Assembly: GCA_900754755.1 (NCBI GenBank)
Contig: CAAEEC010000236.1
Span: 1 to 5,525 of the forward strand
DNA from: Clostridia bacterium
Lineage (GTDB): Bacteria > Bacillota > Clostridia > Christensenellales > Aristaeellaceae
Direction of reading: 5' to 3'
Length of the DNA: 5,525 nt
Part shown: piece after piece, positions 1 through 5,525 of the stretch
How the letters are laid out: each line of letters starts with the position of its first letter
Position numbering within the stretch: the stretch's first letter is position 1
The notes under the pieces: generated by a model
What the model was told of the DNA's origin: nothing
Databases searched by the model: none
The model's input: only the letters and a program-made list of their open reading frames with translations
Program-made: the position numbers and the translations under genes

Positions 1-133
1 AGAAGGAGATCAGCGCGACGAGCACGGCGCAGGCCGCGCCCGCCAGTGCGCCCCGGGAAAATCCCCCCGCCAGGCGACGGAGCCGCACGCGCCGCGCGAC
101 CGGCGCGAGGGCGCGCGCGATTTCCCCTTTCAT
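1..133 (-). CDS. Partial membrane protein, N-terminus only (fourth gene of the ABC operon)
   Basis: Only the first 44 codons are inside the window; the gene continues past the left edge. The ATG at 133-131 is chosen because it overlaps the permease stop as ATGA and has a GGAGG ribosome-binding site at 143-139, five bases upstream. The reading frame stays open to the edge. The visible protein begins MKGEIARALAPVARRV, carries many Arg residues up to about residue 27, and then turns into a hydrophobic, Ala/Leu/Val-rich stretch (about residues 28-44) that looks like a first transmembrane helix. A basic N-terminus before a helix predicts that the N-terminus stays in the cytoplasm. The coupling to the ABC permease suggests a further membrane component of the same exporter or envelope system. 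The family cannot be named from this fragment. Confidence is high that the gene is real and low on function. Confidence 0.75.
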   Translation of the reverse strand, partial: MKGEIARALAPVARRVRLRRLAGGFSRGALAGAACAVLVALISF

Positions 134-1026
134 TTGCGCCTCCGGCGCGCGTGGAGGCGCGGTCGCACGAAGGCGGTGGAAAGCAGCGTAAGCACGGTCG
201 CGGCGCAGGCCATAAAGGCCATCACCGCGTTCGCCAGGAGGTCATACCCCGCCAGCGCGAGCGCCTGGCTGTTTCCATAGCCCACCAGTTGCTGCAACAC
301 GCTTTGCAGCGCGCCGGACTGATTGGCCAGCAGCGCCAGCAGGCCCAGCGGCGGGCAGAAGAACAAAGACTTGGGCAATAGCGCGATCAGCTCTTCGCGG
401 CTGAGCGCGGCCAGATCAAAATCGTAATAGGTGGAAGCGCCCGACAGCGTCACGCCCAGAAAGGTCATTAGCCCAATGGCCAGCACGATGATATAGGCGG
501 CAATGGTGGCCGAAACCGTTTTGCGAAACAGGGCCGAGCAGAACAGCCCCACGCTGGAGGCGGCATAGGCCGTGAGCAGCAAAAACAGCGCCGACTGGAA
601 CAGATACGGAAGCCCCACGCTGCCATACGCCAGGATGCTGCAATTGAACGGCAGCATGGCCACGATCAAAAACGCCAGATAGCCCAGGCTCTCCAGCAGC
701 TTGCCCAGGGCGATGCGGAAAGAGCCGGTGTTGGTCACCAGCAGCATTTCCAGCGTTTGCCGCTCGCGCTCGCCCGCGATGCTGCCCGCGGTCATGGCCG
801 GGGCCACGAGCACGATCAGCGCGAATTCCGCGCACACGAGAACGATATAGCTATCCAGCCCATTGCGCGCCGAAGAAATGGTCATGCTTTCGCCCATCAG
901 CGGCATGAGCGCCGTCACAAAGGCGATTCCCAATAGCGCCGCGCCAAAGAGCAGCAAAATCAGCGGCGTTTTCCACGAACGCATGCGCCGCCGCGCGCTG
1001 GATGCAAGGATGGGATTGATCAGCAT
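130..1026 (-). CDS. ABC-2 type transporter permease subunit
   Basis: This 298-residue integral membrane protein is the likely channel-forming partner of the ATPase encoded just upstream. About six hydrophobic segments can be seen: roughly residues 21-41, 59-78, 113-133, 140-165, 170-194 and 262-287. Between the second and third lies a cytoplasmic stretch with TAGSIAGERERQTLEMLL at about residues 79-96. This is the Glu/Arg-rich coupling segment (ExxxxTLExLL pattern) typical of ABC-2 permeases of the NosY/CcmB-like kind. The C-terminus is a basic tail (RPRLHARRRRK). The ATG overlaps the end of the ATPase gene (ATGCTGA) and has a GGAGGTGA ribosome-binding site at 1041-1034, seven bases upstream, so the start is well supported. 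The stop overlaps the next gene by ATGA. A single permease of this size implies a homodimer, or a heterodimer with another membrane protein of the operon. The substrate is unknown. Confidence 0.92.
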   Translation of the reverse strand: MLINPILASSARRRMRSWKTPLILLLFGAALLGIAFVTALMPLMGESMTISSARNGLDSYIVLVCAEFALIVLVAPAMTAGSIAGERERQTLEMLLVTNTGSFRIALGKLLESLGYLAFLIVAMLPFNCSILAYGSVGLPYLFQSALFLLLTAYAASSVGLFCSALFRKTVSATIAAYIIVLAIGLMTFLGVTLSGASTYYDFDLAALSREELIALLPKSLFFCPPLGLLALLANQSGALQSVLQQLVGYGNSQALALAGYDLLANAVMAFMACAATVLTLLSTAFVRPRLHARRRRK

Positions 1027-1958
1027 TCCCGGGTCACCTCCATAAACACCTTTTCCAGGTTCATGGGCGCGCGGTGGAAATCCTCCACCGGCGCGCCGGC
1101 CTCGATGAGCGCGCGCAGGAGCGCGTCCGTTCCCGCCAGCTGGGCGGAAGTTTCCACGCGCAGCGTGCGCGCGTCCTCCTGGGTGATGCCGCTCACGCCC
1201 GGATATTGCTTGAGCAGGGCCACGGCGGCATCCACGCTTTCCTCGCCCGCGCCCGGCGCGAAGCGGATATCGATGGGCGCGTCACCATTCATCTTGCGGT
1301 CGAGCGCTTCCACCGAGCCGGTGAACACCAGCTTGCCATGGTCGATGATGGTGAGCGAATCGCACATTTCCGATAGCTCGGGCAGAATGTGCGAGGAGAT
1401 GAGCACGGTCTTTTTCATATCGCGCAGAGCGCGCAGGATATCCTTCATTTCGGCGCGGGCGCGGGGATCCATGCCCGAAGCCGGTTCATCCAGAATGAGC
1501 AGCCTGGGATCGTGGATCAGGCTGTGCGCCAGGCAGAGCCGCTGCTTCATCCCGCGCGAAAGCGAATCCACATAGCTGTCGCGCTTATCTGTAAGCCGCA
1601 CGAGCTCCAGAAGCTGATCGACGCGTTCGCGCCGCCGCGCAGCGGAAAGGCCGTAGAGCCGGCCATAAAAATCCAGGTATTCCCACGCCTTAAGCGAATC
1701 GTACACGCCGAAGAAATCCGGCATATAGCCCACCAGCGTGCGCACGCGGCGCGGATTTTTGGCCACGTCCACGCCATCGATGGTGGCGCGGCCGCCGCTG
1801 GCAGGCAGGAGCGTGGCCAGAATGCGCATGGTTGTGGTCTTGCCCGCGCCATTGGGGCCGACAAAGCCGTGCAGTTCCCCCTCCGCGATGTTCATGCTCA
1901 GCTTATCCAGCGCGGTGAATTTCCCGTATACGCGGGTGAGTTCCTCCAAAACGATCAT
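1020..1958 (-). CDS. ABC transporter ATP-binding protein (ABC-2 exporter class, CcmA-like)
   Basis: This 312-residue cytoplasmic ATPase powers export through the permease encoded next. The motifs are complete: Walker A GPNGAGKT at residues 34-41, signature LSRGMKQR at 133-140, Walker B LLILDEP at 153-159 with catalytic Glu158, D-loop SGMDP at 161-165, and H-loop His190 in LISSH. The Q-loop position reads GYMPDFFGVYD (77-87), with Asp81 where many ABC ATPases have Gln. From about residue 225 to the end there is an extension of some 85 residues ending in LEKVFMEVT. This fits the C-terminal DUF4162-like domain that follows the nucleotide-binding domain in ABC-2 exporters. The ATG overlaps the stop of the 919-residue upstream gene (ATGA), and a GGAGGG site at 1971-1966 lies seven bases before it. 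Length and domain order are normal for the family. Assignment as an exporter ATPase is firm; the substrate is not readable. Confidence 0.96.
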   Translation of the reverse strand: MIVLEELTRVYGKFTALDKLSMNIAEGELHGFVGPNGAGKTTTMRILATLLPASGGRATIDGVDVAKNPRRVRTLVGYMPDFFGVYDSLKAWEYLDFYGRLYGLSAARRRERVDQLLELVRLTDKRDSYVDSLSRGMKQRLCLAHSLIHDPRLLILDEPASGMDPRARAEMKDILRALRDMKKTVLISSHILPELSEMCDSLTIIDHGKLVFTGSVEALDRKMNGDAPIDIRFAPGAGEESVDAAVALLKQYPGVSGITQEDARTLRVETSAQLAGTDALLRALIEAGAPVEDFHRAPMNLEKVFMEVTREC

Positions 1959-4714
1959 TCCGCCACCCTCCCTTCAAACACGAGCGCGGGCTTATTCACG
2001 CTGCCCGTACCCGACATCCAGTCCTCCGTCTCTTCCGCCTGCGCGTAGCGCACGCAGATGTAGCCCTGCTCGCTCACATAGGGCGCGGCGGCCGCACCCG
2101 CCAGGTCGATATCCGGCAGTTCGAACACATCCCATTCGCCGCTGGCAAAATTGTACAAACTGGCGATGGGCAGCACATCATAATACCCCTGCGCGGCCAC
2201 GTACAGCCGCTGCGGCTCCACCCGCGCGCCCAAATCGAAGAGGAACGCCGGTTCATAGGGCAGTTCATAATAGCCCACCGCGTCCTGGCTTTCGGGGGCG
2301 AAACGGGGATTTTCCGGATCGAACGCCTCCTCCATGTCGAGCAGGCGGGCATTCACTTCGCCCACGGGATAATAGGCGTAGCCATCCGGGCCAATGGGCG
2401 CGTAAGCCAGCTCCGCGGTGGCCACGCACAGCCGCGATGTGCGCGCAATCTCCTGCCCGTTCAGCGAAAGCTGCGGCCAGTCCACCCCTTCCACGCGGCA
2501 CAGCACGCGCACGGCGAAAGGCGCCCCATACACATCGAAGGATCGTCCCACGGTCTCATAAGCGCGCGTACAGGCCAGTTCCCATTGCCTGTTTTGCGGG
2601 CTTTGCCCCTGCAGCGCACCTCCCAACGCAGCGCTAAGGTCAACCTGGCCGGGATCGCGGGGCTGCGGGCTGGCCTGCAGCGTGCCTCCCAGCGCGGCGC
2701 TGAGGATGGCATCGCTCTGGAAGCCGCCCGCCTGCACCGGCATGGGCAACAGCACGCCTTCATATGCGGCCAGATCCTCCGCCAGCGAACCGTCGTACAC
2801 GGAGCTTTCCGCCAGCCCGCGCAGCCAATCGGCGATCTGTTCCTCTTCCTGCCCGTCCGCGCGGCGCAACAGCAGGTTGGCCGTTTCTCCCTGGGCGATG
2901 GACGGCACATGGGCAAAGCCCAGATCCGAATAGACGATCACATCGCGCAGTTCGCCCGGCGTGCGGTTGGCGATTTCCATGTGCAGGCCGTCTTCCTCCA
3001 TCCAGGCACTGCCTTCGAGCTGACCCCAACCTGCGCGCTCGTCCTCCATGCGCAAATGGCGGGCCGACCACGAGCTGCCGCCAGGATACGCCACGGCGGG
3101 CGTTCCCGATAAGATATAGCGGTAGCGCAGTCTCGTGGGCGCGATTTCTTCGTTCCCCTCGCTATAGTAATAGTAAGCGGAATCATCGCCATAGGGCAGC
3201 AGGCGCACGCCCGGTTCGCTGGCGACCGTGAATTCCCCCGTCTCCGGGCTGGAAAGCACGGTATACAGGTTCGCGTCCGCTTCCCCGTCCGCCTGGTAGA
3301 CGATTTCCAGCCCCGTGGCGGCCATGGGCCGGTCAAAGCCCAGGTGCTCGCCGGTCTTCAGCACGCCCAGCGCGGCCAGCACCGCCAAAACCGGCACGCC
3401 CAGCCACATCCACTCGCGCTTATCCATCCTTTTGAGCACGAGGTACAGCACAATGCCCGCCAACAGCAGATACAGGGCCAGCAACGCGGCCAGCGGCCAT
3501 CCCCTGTGCGCGTTTTCCACCGGCAGGCTGGAAAGTGCGTCGTTCCAGCCATATTGGTTGCTCTCCCACACGCCCTGCGCGCTCGTTTCGGCGGCGGTAT
3601 ACGCTTCCTCCGCGCCCGCCCGCAGCAGTTTGCGCCACAAACCCGGCATTTCCGCTGCGTTGGCCACGGCCCGCGCGCCCAGTTCATAGGAGGTGAGCAC
3701 CACCAGCCCGTCCTCCGCGGGGCAGAAGAGCAGGTTCCCCTCCGCCTGCGCGCCGGGCAGTTCATTCACCATCAGCGCGTCCGCCTGCGCGGCATCCTCC
3801 GGCGCGGTTTCTCCTTCCAGCACTTTTCCCCACCCGGCGGGCAGTTGTTGCTGACCGGCAATGGCCTTTTGCTGTTCGGAAACGCTGGAAACCACCGAAG
3901 GCCAGGCGCTGGCAGGCTCGGACGCATCCTCTTCGTTTTCCCCCGCCTGGGCAAAGGCCAGAAGCGCTTCCAGGACGCCTGTTTTTTCCGAAAGCGCGCC
4001 GGGCGCGACGCCCGTGTATTCCTCAAAGAAAGGATACCCCAACGCGGCCTGCGCGCCGCCGCTCACCACGCAGATGCCGCCATCCAGCAGCCAGCCGCGC
4101 AGCGTTTGCTGCTGCGCGTCCGTCAGCGTGCGCGCGTCGAACCCATCCAGCACCAGGATCTGGAACGCGTCCAGCAATCGCGCTTCGGCGGGGAAATTCT
4201 GCGCGTCCAGCGACACACAAACCCAGGGCAAAATGTTTCCCTGCCCGTCCCAGATGTCCTCGCTTTCCTCGCCCCAATAGGCCAGTTGCTGCTGGCGGCT
4301 GGAAAGCGTGCCCACCAGCAGCGCGTTTTGCCCCACGCCGCGGGTGGTGCGCGCCACAGTGGAGGCCACGGCGTTGCCCGCCGCGTCCCGCAAATCCACG
4401 CGGAATTCCTCCTGCCGGTAACCGGGCGTCACCGGCAATACCATGCGCTTGGCCGCGCCCGCCGCCAGTTGCACGCTCGCCTCATAGCGGTCGAAATCCA
4501 TCTCGCTGGCGTAAACATCCACCGAAACCGTGCCGCTGAAATCCGCGCCCTGGTTTTCCAGGGAAATGATGATGGGCATATCGCGCGTATACAAAACCGT
4601 GCCGCCATAGCCGGCCTGCGCGCCCAGGCGGACGCTCCCTTCCTCCGCCGCGCATGCGGGAACGGCCAGCCCCATGGCAAGCAACACAATCAAAGCAATT
4701 CGCAAACGATTCAA
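1955..4714 (-). CDS. Large exported, two-helix membrane-anchored protein with Ig-like and GATase1-like segments (ABC exporter accessory)
   Basis: This 919-residue protein is the first gene of the minus-strand operon. I do not recognise a named family with certainty. Residues 1-22 form a signal peptide: basic NRLR, a hydrophobic core, and a probable cleavage after ACA. Residues 28-115 look like an Ig/CARDB-like beta domain (IIISLENQGADFSGTVSVDV). Residues 183-223 read as a GATase1-like beta/alpha unit (ILVLDGFDARTLT, then LRGWLLDGGICVVSGGA). An Ala/Glu/Gln-rich linker lies near 250-295. Two membrane helices at about 406-427 and 435-452 flank a short basic loop (KRMDKRE). The positive loop predicts that both large parts lie outside the cell membrane. 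The C-terminal half has a second beta-rich segment (about 562-617), a duplicated LSAALGG motif (670-703) and a Tyr/Pro-rich end without catalytic motifs I can name. The start is TTG (see the separate entry). Coupling to the ATPase suggests a substrate-handling or envelope-anchoring partner of the exporter. Confidence 0.85.
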   Translation of the reverse strand: MNRLRIALIVLLAMGLAVPACAAEEGSVRLGAQAGYGGTVLYTRDMPIIISLENQGADFSGTVSVDVYASEMDFDRYEASVQLAAGAAKRMVLPVTPGYRQEEFRVDLRDAAGNAVASTVARTTRGVGQNALLVGTLSSRQQQLAYWGEESEDIWDGQGNILPWVCVSLDAQNFPAEARLLDAFQILVLDGFDARTLTDAQQQTLRGWLLDGGICVVSGGAQAALGYPFFEEYTGVAPGALSEKTGVLEALLAFAQAGENEEDASEPASAWPSVVSSVSEQQKAIAGQQQLPAGWGKVLEGETAPEDAAQADALMVNELPGAQAEGNLLFCPAEDGLVVLTSYELGARAVANAAEMPGLWRKLLRAGAEEAYTAAETSAQGVWESNQYGWNDALSSLPVENAHRGWPLAALLALYLLLAGIVLYLVLKRMDKREWMWLGVPVLAVLAALGVLKTGEHLGFDRPMAATGLEIVYQADGEADANLYTVLSSPETGEFTVASEPGVRLLPYGDDSAYYYYSEGNEEIAPTRLRYRYILSGTPAVAYPGGSSWSARHLRMEDERAGWGQLEGSAWMEEDGLHMEIANRTPGELRDVIVYSDLGFAHVPSIAQGETANLLLRRADGQEEEQIADWLRGLAESSVYDGSLAEDLAAYEGVLLPMPVQAGGFQSDAILSAALGGTLQASPQPRDPGQVDLSAALGGALQGQSPQNRQWELACTRAYETVGRSFDVYGAPFAVRVLCRVEGVDWPQLSLNGQEIARTSRLCVATAELAYAPIGPDGYAYYPVGEVNARLLDMEEAFDPENPRFAPESQDAVGYYELPYEPAFLFDLGARVEPQRLYVAAQGYYDVLPIASLYNFASGEWDVFELPDIDLAGAAAAPYVSEQGYICVRYAQAEETEDWMSGTGSVNKPALVFEGRVAE
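2608..2705 (-). repeat. Imperfect 22-codon tandem repeat inside the 919-residue gene
   Basis: Two copies of a 32-base segment lie at 2674-2705 and 2608-2639, exactly 66 bases apart, with 5 mismatches by eye. They encode consecutive LSAALGG(T/A)LQ units at about residues 670-681 and 692-703, each followed by a Ser/Pro/Gln-containing spacer (ASPQPRDPGQ, GQSPQNRQ). The DNA identity and the in-frame 22-residue period point to a local duplication within a flexible linker of the extracytoplasmic C-terminal half. Confidence 0.85.
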
Positions 4715-4728
4715 GGCGCATCCCTCCT
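4712..4728 (-). promoter_or_regulatory. Ribosome-binding site and TTG start of the 919-residue gene
   Basis: On the minus strand an AGGAGG site (4728-4723) is followed by eight bases and TTG at 4714-4712, which opens the signal peptide MNRLRIALIV. Reading upstream in this frame, a TAG stop appears at 4750-4748 with no ATG or GTG in between. An ATG at 4721-4719 is in another frame and almost touches the Shine-Dalgarno site, so it cannot be the start. TTG is therefore the best initiation codon for this gene and for the operon. Confidence 0.85.
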
Positions 4729-4842
4729 GTTGTATCCCGTGCGTTGTCTACTCATTGGACGAAAGCATTGCAATTTTGTTCCAGTTTTCGGCACAATTTT
4801 TTCAATCTTTCTGTATGTACTTCCCGCGTATCACTTTTCACG

Positions 4843-4852
4843 GCCGTACGGC
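4843..4852. promoter_or_regulatory. Perfect 10-bp palindrome, possible operator
   Basis: GCCGTACGGC is self-complementary and sits 21 bases upstream of the thuA -35 box, between the two divergent transcription units. It could bind a dimeric regulator of thuA or of both units. It could also be chance in GC-rich DNA, although the surrounding gap is AT-richer than the genes. No recognisable LacI, AraC or GntR consensus is evident. Confidence 0.3.
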
Positions 4853-4873
4853 AAAAAAGACCGTTTTTCCATA

Positions 4874-4901
4874 TTGACAAACGCGCCTATTTCCGTATGA
4901 T
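4874..4901 (+). promoter_or_regulatory. Sigma-70/SigA-type promoter of thuA
   Basis: A perfect -35 box TTGACA lies at 4874-4879 and a -10 box TATGAT (5 of 6 consensus) at 4896-4901, with a 16-base spacer. Transcription would start near 4908 and give a leader of about 27 bases, which contains the AAGGAGG ribosome-binding site at 4921-4927, seven bases before the ATG. An A6 tract (4853-4858) and a T5 tract (4864-4868) directly upstream of the -35 box resemble an UP element. A TATAAT at 4902-4907 overlaps the region but would need a 22-base spacer. Confidence 0.75.
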
Positions 4902-4934
4902 TATAATAGAAATTCCTGTAAAGGAGGCTTCCCC

Positions 4935-5525
4935 ATGGATCCCATTCGCGTTACCGTTTGGAACGAATACCGCCACGAAAAGACCGAAGAAGCGGTTGCC
5001 AAAGTATACCCTGAAGGCATTCACAACTGCATTGCGGCGTTTTTGCGCGATGCGGGCTTTGCTGTGAAGACCGCCACGCTGGACGAGCCGGAACATGGCC
5101 TGACCCAAGAAGTGCTGGACAATACCGACGTACTCTTCTGGTGGGGGCACATGGCGCACGGCGAAGTGAAGGATGAAATCGTCGAGCGCGTGTACCGCCG
5201 TGTGATGGACGGCATGGGCATGGTCGTGCTGCATTCGGGCCACGCTTCGAAGATCATGCAAAAGCTGATGGGCACGAACAGCGGCGAGCTGAAGTGGCGC
5301 GAAATCGGCGAAAAAGAAATCCTCTGGGCGGTTTCGCCCTCGCATCCGATCCTGCGCGGCCTGCCGGAGAAGATTGTGATCGAGCACGAAGAAATGTACG
5401 GCGAATTCTTCAACATTCCCGATCCGGACGAACTGGTGCTGATTTCCTGGTTTGGCGGCGGGAATGTGTTCCGCAGCGGCTTGTGCTACAAGCGCGGGCT
5501 GGGCAAGCTGTTCTATTTCCGGCCC
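4935..5525 (+). CDS. thuA: ThuA family protein (trehalose utilization, GATase1-like fold), 3' end outside the window
   Basis: There are 197 codons visible and the frame is open to the right edge, so perhaps 40-50 residues are missing relative to the usual family length of about 240. The family signatures are intact: [11 protein letters not shown] at residues 6-16, YPEGIH at 25-30, [11 protein letters not shown] at about 68-78, [10 protein letters not shown] at 97-106, [18 protein letters not shown] at 151-168, and KLFYFRP at the window end, which normally continues into the GHETYP motif. The fold is the class I glutamine-amidotransferase-like flavodoxin fold. Conserved His and Glu residues (His30, His72, His100, Glu152, Glu153) probably form the active or metal-binding site. 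ThuA works with the oxidoreductase ThuB in trehalose and related disaccharide catabolism in Sinorhizobium; the exact reaction is less settled. There is no signal peptide, so it is cytoplasmic. The start is fixed by AAGGAGG seven bases upstream. Sugar-utilization partners would be expected downstream, outside the window. Confidence 0.95.
   Translation, partial: MDPIRVTVWNEYRHEKTEEAVAKVYPEGIHNCIAAFLRDAGFAVKTATLDEPEHGLTQEVLDNTDVLFWWGHMAHGEVKDEIVERVYRRVMDGMGMVVLHSGHASKIMQKLMGTNSGELKWREIGEKEILWAVSPSHPILRGLPEKIVIEHEEMYGEFFNIPDPDELVLISWFGGGNVFRSGLCYKRGLGKLFYFRP

Larger units (their letters stand above)
4715..4934. other. Divergent intergenic region
   Basis: This 220-base gap lies between the first gene of the minus-strand operon and thuA on the plus strand, and it is visibly richer in A and T than the genes. 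It holds the thuA promoter, the palindrome at 4843-4852 and an 8-bp palindrome ATTGCAAT at 4767-4774. A minus-strand promoter for the ABC operon must lie here or be absent. The best match I found is weak: TTGCAA at 4773-4768, a 17-base spacer and TAGACA at 4750-4745. No RNA gene or small coding region was seen. Confidence 0.7.

Noticed and set aside
111..119. GC dinucleotide run at the start of the partial gene, suspected slippage site or frameshift.
   Set aside because: Careful reading of the reverse complement gives one continuous frame from the ATG at 133 to the window edge, so no frameshift is needed.
1063..2637. Several plus-strand open frames of 100-299 codons antisense to the ATPase and the end of the 919-residue gene.
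   Set aside because: They mirror well-supported coding regions, have biased Arg/Pro/Ser/Ala composition, and show no recognisable domains.
4646..4660. Possible lipobox Cys (VPAC, Cys21) at the end of the signal peptide of the 919-residue protein.
   Set aside because: Pro at the -2 position is unusual for a lipobox, and the adjacent ACA fits ordinary signal peptidase I cleavage better. Lipidation is not excluded.
4851..4870. A-tract, short spacer and T-tract resembling a terminator.
   Set aside because: The stem would be only weak A-T pairs with no GC-rich stem. The tracts fit an UP-like element upstream of the thuA promoter better.
3344..4900. Long plus-strand open frame of 518 codons antisense to the 919-residue gene.
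   Set aside because: It lies opposite a gene with clear signal peptide, membrane helices and ribosome-binding site. Its product is a His/Arg/Gln-rich composition typical of antisense frames in GC-rich DNA, with no domain or ribosome-binding site.
4902..4907. Perfect TATAAT as the -10 box of thuA.
   Set aside because: It is 22 bases from the TTGACA box, too far for a normal promoter. TATGAT at 4896-4901 gives a 16-base spacer. A second start using an extended element cannot be excluded.
4887..5416. Two minus-strand open frames antisense to thuA.
   Set aside because: The plus strand encodes an unmistakable ThuA protein with promoter and ribosome-binding site. The antisense products have no family features.

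Overview
The window holds one leftward (minus-strand) gene cluster of four genes, a short divergent intergenic region, and the 5' part of one rightward gene. Coding DNA is GC-rich, with G/C favoured at third codon positions. The ribosome-binding sites are strong GGAGG-type sites, and the one clear promoter is TTGACA/TATGAT in an AT-richer intergenic gap. This combination suggests a GC-rich member of the Firmicutes (Clostridia, perhaps a gut-associated lineage). That placement is inference from sequence style, since there is no rRNA or other phylogenetic marker.

Layout, in the order of transcription of the minus-strand cluster: (1) 4714-1955, a 919-residue exported and membrane-anchored protein with a TTG start, Ig-like outer segments, a GATase1-like beta/alpha segment and two central membrane helices; (2) 1958-1020, an ABC-2-type exporter ATPase with all nucleotide-binding motifs and a C-terminal extension; (3) 1026-130, its six-helix ABC-2 permease; (4) 133-1, the first 44 codons of a further gene whose product starts with a basic stretch and a membrane helix. 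All three gene junctions overlap (ATGA, ATGCTGA, ATGA), and each downstream start has its own Shine-Dalgarno site inside the preceding gene. The four genes are therefore almost certainly one translationally coupled operon. The likely picture is an ABC-2 exporter (ATPase plus permease) working with a large surface-exposed accessory protein and at least one more membrane protein. The substrate cannot be read from the sequence.

The 220-base gap (4715-4934) separates this operon from a divergent gene at 4935 that runs off the right edge. Its 197 visible residues are clearly a ThuA family protein (trehalose utilization, GATase1-like fold). It has a well-placed promoter, an A/T-tract upstream of the -35 box and a perfect 10-bp palindrome that could be an operator. 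No RNA genes, CRISPR arrays, insertion sequences or convincing terminators were seen. The most interesting object is the ABC exporter plus 919-residue accessory cassette, whose large component I cannot assign to a named family with confidence.
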